Source: Hydrogenobacter sp. T-2
GTDB lineage: Bacteria > Aquificota > Aquificia > Aquificales > Aquificaceae
Assembly: GCF_033971325.1 (NCBI RefSeq)
Contig: NZ_CP117180.1
Span: 626,041-690,040 of the forward strand
DNA length: 64,000 nucleotides
Direction: 5' to 3'
Shown here: positions 16,386-24,854 of the stretch, one piece after another
How the letters are laid out: each line of letters begins with the position of its first letter
How positions within the stretch are numbered: position 1 is the stretch's first letter
Position numbers and translations under genes: made by a program
The notes under the pieces: generated by a model
What the model saw: only the letters and a program-made list of their open reading frames with translations
What the model was told of the DNA's origin: nothing
Database searches by the model: none

Positions 16386-17798
16386 ATGGAGTTTGAGCCA
16401 GTTATAGGTCTTGAGATACACGTGCAGATGGATACAAAAACCAAGCTCTTCTGCTCCTGTCCTGTGGAGTTTGGTGCGGAGCCAAATAGTAATGTTTGTC
16501 CTGTATGTCTTGGACTGCCTGGGAGCTTACCCGTTATAAACAAAAGGGCTGTGGAGTTTGCCATAAGGGCTGGACTTGCTCTTAACTGCCAGATAAACAT
16601 GCGTTCTGTCTTTGCAAGGAAAAACTACTTTTACCCAGACCTTCCAAAGGGATACCAGATATCTCAGTATGAGGAACCTATTGCGGTCAATGGATGGCTT
16701 GAAGTAGATGGCAAAAGGGTAAGAATAAGAAGACTACACATAGAGGAGGATGCGGGTAAAAACATCCATGAAGGTTCAAAAACCCATGTGGACCTAAACA
16801 GGGCTGGCACACCTCTTATGGAAATAGTGACAGAGCCAGATATAGACTCTCCACAAATGGCAAGGGAGTTCCTTGAAAAGCTAAGAAACATTATGAGATA
16901 CACTGGAGTCTCTCGTGCGGACATGGAAAAGGGACAGCTTCGTTGTGATATAAACATCTCCATAAGACCGAAGGGTTCAAAAGAGCTTGGCACGAGAGTG
17001 GAGATAAAGAACGTCAATTCCTTTCGTTTTGTCCAAAAGGCGATAGAGTCCGAAATGGAAAGGCAGATAAAACTCCTCCTTTCTGGAGAGAAGATAGTGC
17101 AAGAGACACGCACCTTTGACCCCTCCACAGGTCTAACACATACCATGAGGACAAAGGAAGAGGCGGAAGACTACAGATACTTTCCAGAGCCAGACCTCCT
17201 GCCCCTTGTAGTTCCTCCCCAGTGGTTGGAAGAGATAAAAGCCGACATGCCAGAGCTTCCAGAGGAAAGATACGAAAGGTTCATAAAAAACTACGCCCTT
17301 GACCAATACTCCGCAAAGGTGCTAACCGATAACAAAGAGCTTGGAGACTTCTTTGAAGAGTCCCTTAGGTATTACGGACAAGACCCCAAGCTAACTGCCA
17401 ATTGGCTACTTAATGACCTTCTTGGAAACCTTTCAGAGGCTGGTAAAGACATAGAAAGCTCTCCTGTTAGCCCCCAAAGTCTTGCAGAACTTGTAAAACT
17501 TATAAAGGAAAATGTGCTCTCTTCAAAGCTTGCAAAGGAAGTTATAAAGGAGATGACCGCAACTGGCAAAAGCCCCTCCCAGATAGTAGAAGAAAAGGGT
17601 CTAAAGCAAGTAAGCGACGAGGGACAGATAAGGTCTATGATAGAAGAGGTTTTGAAGGAAAATTCAAAGGAAGTGGAAAGGTTCAAAGCAGGAGAGGAAA
17701 AGGTCTTTGGCTTTCTTGTGGGTCAAGTTATGAAGAAGGCAAAGGGCAAGGCAAACCCACAGATGGTAAACAGAATTCTTAAGGAAATGCTTAGGTAA
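16386..17798 (+). CDS. gatB: Asp-tRNA(Asn)/Glu-tRNA(Gln) amidotransferase subunit B
   Basis: tRNA-binding kinase/transamidase subunit of GatCAB. Typical features: [20 protein letters not shown] at the start, the zinc site [28 protein letters not shown] (residues 23-50), [13 protein letters not shown] with metal-binding acidic residues, and the C-terminal YqeY-like helical domain (about 330-470, ending [21 protein letters not shown]). Length 470 is normal. It starts 16 bases from rdgB on the other strand. Confidence 0.97.
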   Translation: MEFEPVIGLEIHVQMDTKTKLFCSCPVEFGAEPNSNVCPVCLGLPGSLPVINKRAVEFAIRAGLALNCQINMRSVFARKNYFYPDLPKGYQISQYEEPIAVNGWLEVDGKRVRIRRLHIEEDAGKNIHEGSKTHVDLNRAGTPLMEIVTEPDIDSPQMAREFLEKLRNIMRYTGVSRADMEKGQLRCDINISIRPKGSKELGTRVEIKNVNSFRFVQKAIESEMERQIKLLLSGEKIVQETRTFDPSTGLTHTMRTKEEAEDYRYFPEPDLLPLVVPPQWLEEIKADMPELPEERYERFIKNYALDQYSAKVLTDNKELGDFFEESLRYYGQDPKLTANWLLNDLLGNLSEAGKDIESSPVSPQSLAELVKLIKENVLSSKLAKEVIKEMTATGKSPSQIVEEKGLKQVSDEGQIRSMIEEVLKENSKEVERFKAGEEKVFGFLVGQVMKKAKGKANPQMVNRILKEMLR

Positions 17799-17804
17799 AG
17801 AACC

Positions 17805-20342
17805 TTAAATCAACCTTTCTGATGGCTTTCCGATGTAATAACCCTGGGCATAGTCAACCTTTAAGTCTTTAAGTATCTTCAGCACTTCTCCGCTTTCCAC
17901 ATGTTCCGCTATTGTTTTCATTCCCATACCCCTTGCAAGAGTAACCACAGATTCTATAAATATCCTGTCTCTCCAATCTTCTATCACATCCTTTACAAAC
18001 TCACCCTCCAGCTTTACAAAGTCAACAGGCAACTTTTTTATGTAATGAAAAGAGGAATAACCAGAGCCAAAGTCATCTATCGCAAACAGAAAGCCTTCTT
18101 CTTTGAGCTTCCTTATAAACCTTTCAAGCAGGCTGATGTTTTTTATACTTTCCCTTTCGGTAAGTTCAAAAACCACCTGCGATGGCTCCATGTTATATCT
18201 CCGCATGAGGTCCTTCATGTTTTCAATAAAGTTTTCCACAAGCATCGCTCTTGGAGAAAGATTAAGAAAGAGCTTACCTCTATAATGCGCATTGTACGCC
18301 TTCTTAAAGGCTTTTTCATATACCTGCATGTCCATCTTAAGAACTATACCAAGCCTCTCTGCCATCTCTATAAACTCTCCAGCTGGAGCTAAGTTGTCTC
18401 CTATTCTCATAAGAACCTCGTTACCGAAAACTTCACCATTCCTCAAATCCACTATGGGCTGGAAGAAGGGAACTATCTCTCCTTTATCAAAGGCTGTAAG
18501 CACCCTTATAGCCTTACTGCTGTATTCTCGGTATGATTGCACAAGCTCCTCCTGACTGGGAAGCCTTATCTTTCCCTTACCCTCCTCCTTCGCATTCCTA
18601 AGCATACTGTCCGCAATGAGGAAAAGGTCTTTCGGCGTTTCTCCGTGCTCTGGATATACCGCTATACCCATGGAAACCCTTGGTGAAATGGAACTCCCAT
18701 CTGGTAGGTTCAGAGTAATGCTTTCTATTTGCTCCTTCAGAGAGGATGCAAGGGCATAAGCATTGAGGGGGTCAGCACCAACTGCAATAATCACAAACTC
18801 ATCCCCACCGTACCTTGCAGCTATGTCAGACTTTCTTTTCCGCTCACCTATAACCCTCGCAACTTCCTTAAGAAGCATATCACCCACGTGATGACCGTAG
18901 GTGTCGTTAATAAATTTAAAGTTGTCAAGGTCAAGGATTATAAGAGAAAGTTTTCTATCAAATCTTTTCGCCCTCTCTATCTCATAGCTTAGCAGTTCCC
19001 AGAAGGTTCTTTGGTTATAAAGGGTGGTAAGCGGGTCCCTCATGGCATAGAACTCCACCTGCTCAATGTAGTCACTTATTGCCTTTGAAGAACCTATTGT
19101 GTTCACAAGAGTTGAAAGTAGACTGTTTAACACCGCCTGCTTTGCTACATCGTCCATGACACAGGATTCCACTCCAAGCCCGACTATTCCCCCAATTTGT
19201 GGTTTATCAAAAAATACAGCCTTAGTCCTGAGCCTTATTTTCTCCTTATCCTCTTCGCTGTAGATTTCCTTCCCGTTTACCGTATGATGCATGATTCGCA
19301 GTTGCCTTCCCATTAACAAAGACACTGGAAGCTCAAGGGTTATCTTCGATTTTATAAAGGCTTCAATATATCTCTCTGTTCTTTCATCTGCCTTCTTATA
19401 CCAGAATATTTCAACCTTGAGCACCTCTGGCTCAAGAAAGAGGGTAAAGACTATATCAATGGGAATTATTTGGTTCATTTCACCTATCAGATTCTTTACA
19501 TAATCGTGCCAGTTTTTTATGGTTTTTGACGTAATTATGAACCTTTCTAAGAGCTTCGCTTCCATATCCAGGATCTCCCTGTCTATGGCTATTGACTTTA
19601 TCCTTTCACCAAGATGTTGAAGAGACTCATACACTGGTTTTAGTTCCTTGTAGGAGTCTTCTATGCTTTTATGCAGGCCTTCCACATCTTCTATTGACCT
19701 TATATTCTCAATGCTTTCACTTATTTTTCTACTTAACTGTCGTAGCAAACCTATTAAGGTAAGCAAAATAAAGGTCAATACAAGAGAAAAGGCAATCAAA
19801 GGTCCTGCTATTAACGCCTTCAAAGTATGCCTTACATTTGATACAAAGCTCTGTATGTTTATACTTGTTTCCACAAGCCCGAGAACACTGCCTTCCTGAG
19901 CGTTCCAGTGACACCTTAAACACTCCGATTCAGCCTTCACAGGTTTTATGTATAGGTAAACGCCACCCTCAAACTTGTTCTGAGGCTCACCCTTGAGGGC
20001 AAGAAAATGAAGTTCCCCCTTAGCTGGCTCAGGAACTGTGCCGTAGATTTCTTTAACAAGGTCAGACCTGTATATGTTTATGTTTACAGGTGTCCCTTGG
20101 TAGGAAACTTCAAGAGCCTTCATAAACTCAAGAAGGTCCCTTCTCTCCCAACCCCTTTTCATAACCTGATACATGGAACTGAATACCTGCTTTGAGATGC
20201 CATCTGCGGTCTGGCGGGCAGTTTCCTTAATGAAGTCGTCCATGTAACGCACAGCCACCACATAAAGGACCATATACACGGATAAGGTTAGAAGGATATA
20301 AACCAATATTATGCGAAATATCAGGCTTTTTTCCTTTTCCAT
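17805..20342 (-). CDS. Membrane-bound GGDEF-EAL protein with a CXXCH (haem c-type) periplasmic sensor domain
   Basis: Predicted cyclic-di-GMP turnover enzyme, 845 residues. Layout: TM1 (about 8-31); periplasmic domain (about 35-180) resembling the Tll0287-like/DUF3365 haem sensor with Cys141-Leu-Arg-Cys144-His145; TM2 (about 185-205); coiled region; GGDEF (about 430-585) with an intact ARYGGDEFV signature; EAL (about 600-845) in which NEVLMR, NLSP, ELTERE, IDDFGSGYS, KLEGEF, AEHVE and AQGYYIGKP keep the metal and catalytic residues. The start is ATG 20342 with TATAAT (20351-20356) just upstream; a longer frame to 20393 would run into the IS982 transposase gene. The haem assignment rests on the CXXCH alone. 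Confidence 0.88.
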   Translation of the reverse strand: MEKEKSLIFRIILVYILLTLSVYMVLYVVAVRYMDDFIKETARQTADGISKQVFSSMYQVMKRGWERRDLLEFMKALEVSYQGTPVNINIYRSDLVKEIYGTVPEPAKGELHFLALKGEPQNKFEGGVYLYIKPVKAESECLRCHWNAQEGSVLGLVETSINIQSFVSNVRHTLKALIAGPLIAFSLVLTFILLTLIGLLRQLSRKISESIENIRSIEDVEGLHKSIEDSYKELKPVYESLQHLGERIKSIAIDREILDMEAKLLERFIITSKTIKNWHDYVKNLIGEMNQIIPIDIVFTLFLEPEVLKVEIFWYKKADERTERYIEAFIKSKITLELPVSLLMGRQLRIMHHTVNGKEIYSEEDKEKIRLRTKAVFFDKPQIGGIVGLGVESCVMDDVAKQAVLNSLLSTLVNTIGSSKAISDYIEQVEFYAMRDPLTTLYNQRTFWELLSYEIERAKRFDRKLSLIILDLDNFKFINDTYGHHVGDMLLKEVARVIGERKRKSDIAARYGGDEFVIIAVGADPLNAYALASSLKEQIESITLNLPDGSSISPRVSMGIAVYPEHGETPKDLFLIADSMLRNAKEEGKGKIRLPSQEELVQSYREYSSKAIRVLTAFDKGEIVPFFQPIVDLRNGEVFGNEVLMRIGDNLAPAGEFIEMAERLGIVLKMDMQVYEKAFKKAYNAHYRGKLFLNLSPRAMLVENFIENMKDLMRRYNMEPSQVVFELTERESIKNISLLERFIRKLKEEGFLFAIDDFGSGYSSFHYIKKLPVDFVKLEGEFVKDVIEDWRDRIFIESVVTLARGMGMKTIAEHVESGEVLKILKDLKVDYAQGYYIGKPSERLI

Positions 20343-20350
20343 AGGTAGAT

Positions 20351-20356
20351 TATAAT
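20351..20356 (-). promoter_or_regulatory. -10 box of the GGDEF-EAL gene abutting the IS982 end
   Basis: TATAAT on the minus strand at 20356-20351, 8 bases before ATG 20342. It touches the inverted repeat of IS982 (starts at 20357), and ATAAT is also the likely 5-bp target duplication of the element. Any -35 contact must therefore come from the IS end, so expression of the sensor gene may have changed on insertion. Confidence 0.5.
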
Positions 20357-20371
20357 AACGCAAGTTGTAAG

Positions 20372-21208
20372 TTATATTAGGTTCATTTTCCACATTCTAT
20401 ACAGATTATAGGAAACCACAGCGGTATAGATTTTCACAAGAAGCCCATTCAGGCTAACAGAATAAGGTCTCATACCGATAAACCTTTTAAGGACACTAAA
20501 CACACTCTCCGCAAGCCTCCTGTATAACCTCTTTGCATACTCAATCCACCCACCCTCATATCTGCTTTCCTTTGTACTCCTTAATGGGTTAAGCACTATG
20601 CCCTCTTCCTTCAAGATATCCTCCATCAGATAATTCTTGTATGCCTTATCACATATGATTTCCTTACTTTCTACACTGTAAAAGCTCATGTTTGCCAAAC
20701 CATCAATATCATGCCTACTCCCCTCAAGTAGATGAACCTCTCTAATTAAACCCTTAGAGTCCATAAGTGCGTTTAGCTTAAGCCCGTAAAAGTATTCTCT
20801 CTTGCCTGGTGTATATCCTCTGTATAGCTCACCTTTTAATGTTTTGCATGTCCATATGCGTGCATTCTCACACACTTTCACTGGCATGCTATCAATTAGG
20901 TAATATCTTTCATCCACCTGTGGTAGAGATGCGAGTTTTAATATGATGGTTTGCATATAAGGTAGCAGTTTTTCAAGTCTTCTTGAGAAGGTAGATTTAT
21001 CAGGGACTTTAGGGAAGAGATGACTACAGAAACTTTTAAGCCAATCAAGAGCCTTTGAGTAGTTTGCACAAAAATCTATGTGGGCTATAACTGCCATTGT
21101 TAACACCTCCGAGTTAGATATTACCGTTTGTGGTTCTTCACGAAGTCTAAGTTCCTTAAGCAAGTCGTCTATAATTACAAAGTATGTTATTATTCTATCT
21201 TCTGTCAT
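20372..21208 (-). CDS. IS982-family transposase
   Basis: A 278-residue transposase with the IS982 signature: the first catalytic Asp in YYLIDSMPVKVCENARI, then GKREYFYGLKLNALMD, LLEGSRHDIDGL, the second Asp in IICDKAYKNY, and the Glu in RLAESVFSVLKRFIGMRPYS. Length and order fit the family. The frame is intact. The ribosome-binding site GGGAGG, 10 bases before ATG 21208, is enclosed in a hairpin (next entry). The stop lies inside the left inverted repeat. Confidence 0.9.
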   Translation of the reverse strand: MTEDRIITYFVIIDDLLKELRLREEPQTVISNSEVLTMAVIAHIDFCANYSKALDWLKSFCSHLFPKVPDKSTFSRRLEKLLPYMQTIILKLASLPQVDERYYLIDSMPVKVCENARIWTCKTLKGELYRGYTPGKREYFYGLKLNALMDSKGLIREVHLLEGSRHDIDGLANMSFYSVESKEIICDKAYKNYLMEDILKEEGIVLNPLRSTKESRYEGGWIEYAKRLYRRLAESVFSVLKRFIGMRPYSVSLNGLLVKIYTAVVSYNLYRMWKMNLI

Positions 21209-21216
21209 TTTTGCAC

Positions 21217-21244
21217 CTCCCTATGGGGATGCTCCATAGGGAGC
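21217..21244 (-). promoter_or_regulatory. Hairpin that encloses the transposase ribosome-binding site
   Basis: On the minus strand CTCCTATGG (21243-21235) can pair with CCATAGGGAG (21227-21218) with one bulged base; the 3' arm contains the GGGAGG Shine-Dalgarno site of the transposase. In IS10, IS50 and IS200 such hairpins form only in transcripts that enter from outside and keep them from being translated. On the plus strand the same hairpin is followed by CTTTTTT and could act as a terminator. Confidence 0.55.
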
Positions 21245-21282
21245 TTTTTTACCACATCTCTTTATAACTTGCAACTCGGGTT

Positions 21283-22957
21283 ATAATAATATGGCAAAAC
21301 TGGAGATTTATACCTTCTCCTGCAGCCTCTGTGGCAACCATGACCTGAGTTTTCTCCTTGAATTCCTTCTCTGCTCCAATCCTTTCCTCTAAGCTCATCC
21401 CACCATGTATATAGCTCACCGAGTAGCCCCAAGACCTTAATTTTTCAACAAGATAGTCCAAAGTGTCCTTTGATTCGGTAAATATGAGTATCTTTTCGTT
21501 TCCTTGCATTTCTCTTATCTTCTTTAGACCCTCCTCTATAGCCTTTCTGAGTTCTTGTAGCTTTACTTCCCTTTCCTCCTTGACTATCCTCTTAGCTCTT
21601 TCAATTAGACCGCTTATAACCCATATCTCTCTTCTTAGTTCCTCTGGATTCTCTGCAAGGGTTAGTGTTTCCCATTCTTCCTCTTCCTTCCACCTCTCTT
21701 CCTCTTCGTAGTCCTCTACCTCCTCAAAGTCCACCAAAAGGTTCCTTTTTTGCATTTTAGACTCTTTCAATAGGCTTTCAAGCCTTCTTTTCCTTCTCTC
21801 AAGAGATTTCCATAGGGCATAGGTGCTTGATGCCATCCTTCTTTGGAGGATCAAAAGGGCAAAGGCTACGTTTCTCTTTTGGTCTCTACCCTTCATAGCC
21901 TTGTTATATTGATGTAGCACATACTTAGAAAGTTCATTGTATAGCTCTTTTTCTTCCTGAGAAAGCCTGAATTTTATCGTCTTTGCATAACGGTTTGTAA
22001 ATATGGGCTTGCCATCAAAGTCCCTCAGGTTTTCCTTTAGTCTCCTTATAAAAAGCGGATTGTCTCCCCTTTCAATAGACTCTTCAATAAGCTCATAGGT
22101 TCCAAAGAACCCCGGCTCTAAAAGGTCAAGCAAAAGCCTAAAGTTTTCTGGGTTTCCTCTGTGAGGTGTTGCAGTAAGAAATAGGAAGTGTATTGTGTTT
22201 TTTGACAGGATTTCACCGAGTCTGTATCTTTCTGTTCTTGAAGTCTTGTTCCCATAAACATAAGCAGACATCTTGTGGGCTTCGTCCACTATAACCAAGT
22301 CCCAGTGGGTAGAGTTCAAAGAGGGTAATATGTCCTCTTGTTTTGCAAAGTCCATAGAGGTTATCACCTGCTTTTCTGTTTCCCAAGGGTTTTCACCATA
22401 GATTGACCTAAAGGTATTCCTGTCTACGGAGTAAAAGGTTTCTTGAAACTTTTCCTTTAACTCTCTTATCCATTGGTCTTTTAGGTGCCCTGGGACAACT
22501 ATTAGGATACGGTTTGCAAGGCCACGCAGTTTTAGTTCCTTTATTACAAGACCTGCCATTATGGTCTTGCCAGCTCCAGGGTCATCCGCTTATAAGAAAT
22601 CTTATCTTTGGAAGTTTAAGGATATGACCGTATACCGCTTCTATTTGATGTGGCAGTGGGTCAACCTTTGAAATGTTCATTCCCAGAAGTGGGTCAAAGA
22701 TAGAAGCCAATCTAAAACGCAGGGCTTCCGTAGCCAAAAAGGCTTCCAGTCCATCCTCGGTAAAGCAGAGGGAAGTATCTACTATCCTTATTTTTTGAAC
22801 CTCATCCTTTGATATTAGTTGGTCTACATACGTCTTAGATTCTACGGTTGCACCAACTATGCGTATGTAATCTTGAAAATACTCAACACTTTTTTATCTC
22901 CACCGGCTCATGCCAAAAGGGACCTTCAAGCACCAAACCTTCTTTTAGCTCTAACAT
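21283..22957 (-). pseudogene. SNF2-type (DrmD/RapA-like) superfamily II helicase, frameshifted twice and truncated by IS982
   Basis: Starting at ATG 22957 the minus strand encodes MLELKEGLVLEGPFWHEPVEIKK, then, after an extra base in an A6 run (22890-22895), VEYFQDYIRIVGATVES...IFDPLLGMNISKVDPLPHQ...LKLPKIRFLI, then, after another extra base near 22590-22594, ADDPGAGKTIMAG. The rest is an SF2 helicase: Walker A, motif II VIVDEAHK, motif III FLTATPHRG, a helical insert, and helicase-C with ATEAAGEGINLQFCH, where IS982 interrupts it. The sequence beyond the element is unrelated, so the C-terminal part (such proteins are often about 1,000 residues) is gone. Related helicases occur in restriction and DISARM-type loci. 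No partner gene survives here. Confidence 0.85.
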
Positions 22958-22980
22958 GGACAAATGTATATAATTTTAAC
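22958..22980. promoter_or_regulatory. Short divergent promoter between rpiB and the helicase relic
   Basis: The 23 bases between the two ATGs contain TATATAATTTTAA. TATAAT at 22969-22974 serves rpiB; the complementary strand reads AAATTATATA and could serve the helicase gene. There is no room for a 5' leader with a Shine-Dalgarno site on either side. Confidence 0.45.
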
Positions 22981-23448
22981 ATGCTTAACATAGCCATAGG
23001 CTCAGACCACGCGGGTTATCCTCTAAAGGAAAAGATAAAAGAGTATCTCATCTCAAAGGGCTATCATGTGCTTGACTTTGGCACTCAGTCCACAGACTCC
23101 ACCGACTATCCCCTTTTTGCAAGGGATGTTTGCCTTGCGGTTCAAAGGGGTGAGGCTCAGATGGGTATCCTTGTTTGTGGCACGGGCATAGGCATGTCCA
23201 TAACCGCCAACAAATTCAAGGGCATAAGAGCTGCTCTGTGCCTAAACGAATACATGGCTCGCATGAGCAGAAAACACAACGATGCCAACGTGCTATGCCT
23301 TGGAGACAGAATATTGGGCGATGACTTGGCTATTGCCATAGTGGACGCATGGCTTTCCACAGACTTTGAGGGTGGAAGGCACGAAAGGAGGGTAAGGCTC
23401 ATAAGGGAGATAGAACATTCCTCTAAAGGTCTTCAAGAATCTTCATGA
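22981..23448 (+). CDS. rpiB: Ribose 5-phosphate isomerase B
   Basis: Interconverts ribose 5-phosphate and ribulose 5-phosphate. The 155 residues match RpiB: MLNIAIGSDHAGYPLKEKIKEYL, DFGTQSTDSTDYPLFA, and the active-site stretch GILVCGTGIGMSITANKFKGIRAALC, followed by HNDANVLCLGDRILG. I chose ATG 22981, because the longer frame from 22819 would include non-family sequence that overlaps the divergent helicase start. A TATAAT (22969-22974) sits 6 bases before the ATG. Its 3' end overlaps hicA by 26 bases on the opposite strand. Confidence 0.95.
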   Translation: MLNIAIGSDHAGYPLKEKIKEYLISKGYHVLDFGTQSTDSTDYPLFARDVCLAVQRGEAQMGILVCGTGIGMSITANKFKGIRAALCLNEYMARMSRKHNDANVLCLGDRILGDDLAIAIVDAWLSTDFEGGRHERRVRLIREIEHSSKGLQESS

Positions 23449-23650
23449 AGTGTTCTACTGTTATGCCAGCGTCTCTTATCAACTTTCTTAGTAGCCCTAC
23501 CCCTATTTCATCGTGATAAGGGATAGTCAATGGGTTTCTATATTTGTGATGTAGCCTCACATGGCTTCCCCTTTGCCTGACAACCTCATAGCCAAGTTTT
23601 TCAAAACACTTTATAACCTTCCACGCAGGGAGCGGAGTTAGCCTACCCAC
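23423..23650 (-). CDS. hicA: HicA family mRNA interferase toxin
   Basis: A 75-residue YcfA/HicA protein with a dsRNA-binding-like fold that cleaves mRNA. It has the family order PLPAWKVIKCFEKLGYEVVRQRGSHVRLHH, with the catalytic His in GSH, then LTIPYHDEIGVGLLRKLIRDAGI. The gene follows hicB with an 8-base overlap, so translation is coupled. All key residues are present, so the toxin is probably functional. Its 3' end overlaps the end of rpiB. Confidence 0.9.
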   Translation of the reverse strand: MGRLTPLPAWKVIKCFEKLGYEVVRQRGSHVRLHHKYRNPLTIPYHDEIGVGLLRKLIRDAGITVEHFMKILEDL

Positions 23651-23861
23651 TTTCCATTACACTGAAAATTAACTCTTCTGGGTTGTAATCCTTGGCTATC
23701 TCAAAATTTTCTGCCTCCTCAAGGCACAAGTTTATGACCTCCTTAAGTCTTTGAAGCGCCTCCTCCAAAGTTCTACCTTGTGTGTAGCATCCCCTAAGCA
23801 GTGGACACTCTACCACATAAAAGCCATCCTCATCCCTTTCTATTACCACTGGCAGTTTCAT
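23643..23861 (-). CDS. hicB: HicB family antitoxin
   Basis: A 72-residue partial-RNase-H-fold (UPF0150) protein: MKLPVVIERDEDGFYVVECPLLRGCYTQGRTLEEALQRLKEVI. It is of the short HicB type without an obvious C-terminal DNA-binding helix, although the tail (EIAKDYNPEELIFSVMESG) could contribute. It precedes hicA. On the minus strand TATATT lies about 7 bases before the ATG. It is divergent from the ATP synthase genes. Confidence 0.88.
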   Translation of the reverse strand: MKLPVVIERDEDGFYVVECPLLRGCYTQGRTLEEALQRLKEVINLCLEEAENFEIAKDYNPEELIFSVMESG

Positions 23862-23887
23862 AGTTCATAAATATAGTCCAAAAGGCT

Positions 23888-23910
23888 TGAGGTATGATAT
23901 AATAACCTCA
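23888..23910. promoter_or_regulatory. Promoter of the ATP synthase stator operon inside an inverted repeat
   Basis: TATAAT at 23898-23903 is framed by TGAGGT (23888-23893) and ACCTCA (23905-23910), a 6-bp inverted repeat. The message would start near 23910 and contains AGGAGG at 23912-23917 before ATG 23923. The repeat could be an operator for this operon or for hicBA just to the left; both are inferences. Confidence 0.45.
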
Positions 23911-23922
23911 TAGGAGGCTAAA

Positions 23923-24363
23923 ATGGATATACAGCAAGCCATGTATCCTAACATAACCCTCTTTATTCAGGCAATTCTTTTCCTTGTGTTTACTGCCATA
24001 ATAAGGAGCATTCTTGTAAAGCCTTACTCTCAGGTAATAGAGGAAAGGGAAAGACTTGTTGAAGAAAACACACAAGAGGCAATAAGACTTAGGGAAGAAG
24101 CTCAGCGGTATATCCAAGAAGCTCAAAGCATCTTAGAAAAGGGAAGAAGGGAATCAAACCAGATACTGGAGCAGGCAAGAAAAGAGGCGGAAAAGCTAAG
24201 GGCAGAGATACTCTCAAAGGTGGAGCAAGAAACCCAAGAGGAAATAGCCAAAGCGGTAGAAGAGATAAGAAAAAGCCTTGAGGAAGAAAAGAGCAAACTT
24301 GATGAGAGGGTAAGGGAAATAGCAGAGCTAATAACAAGCAAAGTCTTGGAGGAGGCGGCATGA
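23923..24363 (+). CDS. atpF: F0F1 ATP synthase subunit b (first copy, b'-like)
   Basis: Peripheral stalk subunit. One N-terminal membrane helix (about 8-32, NITLFIQAILFLVFTAIIRSIL) is followed by LVKPYSQVIEERERLVEE and a long charged helix to residue 146. The pairing with a second, different b subunit directly downstream (4-base overlap) indicates a b/b' heterodimer as in cyanobacteria and Aquificales. The catalytic subunits are not in this window, so the ATP synthase genes are split. Confidence 0.9.
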   Translation: MDIQQAMYPNITLFIQAILFLVFTAIIRSILVKPYSQVIEERERLVEENTQEAIRLREEAQRYIQEAQSILEKGRRESNQILEQARKEAEKLRAEILSKVEQETQEEIAKAVEEIRKSLEEEKSKLDERVREIAELITSKVLEEAA

Positions 24364-24854
24364 GCGAAGGACACCACACCCTTGAGCTAATATGGAAAGG
24401 TCTGAATATTCTGGCTTTTCTTGGTATAGTCTACTACTTTGGGAAAAAACCTATCTCCGAAGCCTTCAATAGATACTTTCATGGTTTGACGGAAAAGCTC
24501 ATAGGCTCTGAAGAGGAGCTTTCAGAAGCTCAAGAAGAGCTAAAGAGAGCAAAGGAAAGCCTTCAGGATGCGCAGAGAAGATATGAAGAACAGCTTAAAA
24601 TTTCCCAGCAGACCGCACAGAGCATAAAGGAAGAGGAGCAAAAAAAAGCACAAGAAATAGCCAACAGGATAAGGGAAAAGGCAAGGGAAGTGATAGACAT
24701 AGAGCTAAAGAAGGCAAAGGAAGAGCTACTTCGCTACGGTGCGGAAAGGGCTTATCAGCTCTCTGCGGAGCTTCTAAAGGAAAGGTTTAAGGACGAAAAG
24801 GTGCAGACCGCATACATAGAGAAGTCTCTTAAAAATCTGGAGGCGAAAAGATGA
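24360..24854 (+). CDS. atpF: F0F1 ATP synthase subunit b (second copy)
   Basis: A 164-residue stalk protein: short N-terminus, one membrane helix (about 12-28, GLNILAFLGIVYYFGKKPISEAF) with the PISEAF motif of b subunits, then continuous coiled coil rich in Glu, Lys and Gln. It differs clearly from the upstream copy, so the two likely form a heterodimer and not a redundant pair. It overlaps atpH by 4 bases. Confidence 0.9.
   Translation: MSEGHHTLELIWKGLNILAFLGIVYYFGKKPISEAFNRYFHGLTEKLIGSEEELSEAQEELKRAKESLQDAQRRYEEQLKISQQTAQSIKEEEQKKAQEIANRIREKAREVIDIELKKAKEELLRYGAERAYQLSAELLKERFKDEKVQTAYIEKSLKNLEAKR

Larger units (their letters stand above)
20357..21282 (-). mobile_element. IS982-family insertion sequence, complete (926 bp)
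   Basis: Ends are defined by 20-bp imperfect inverted repeats, 20357-20376 and 21263-21282, matching at 17 of 20 positions with the shared core AGTTG(T/C)AAGTTATA. The flanks both carry ATAAT (20352-20356 and 21283-21287), a likely 5-bp target duplication, although the region is AT-rich. The element contains one intact transposase gene. It separates a truncated helicase gene from the GGDEF-EAL gene. Confidence 0.82.

Noticed and set aside
17805-20393. Longer start of the GGDEF-EAL gene at 20393
   Set aside because: This would begin inside the IS982 transposase gene; ATG 20342 directly precedes the membrane helix and has its own -10 box.
22819-22980. N-terminal extension of rpiB
   Set aside because: The sequence does not resemble RpiB and overlaps the start of the helicase relic on the other strand; the family start MLNIAIGSDHAG is at 22981.
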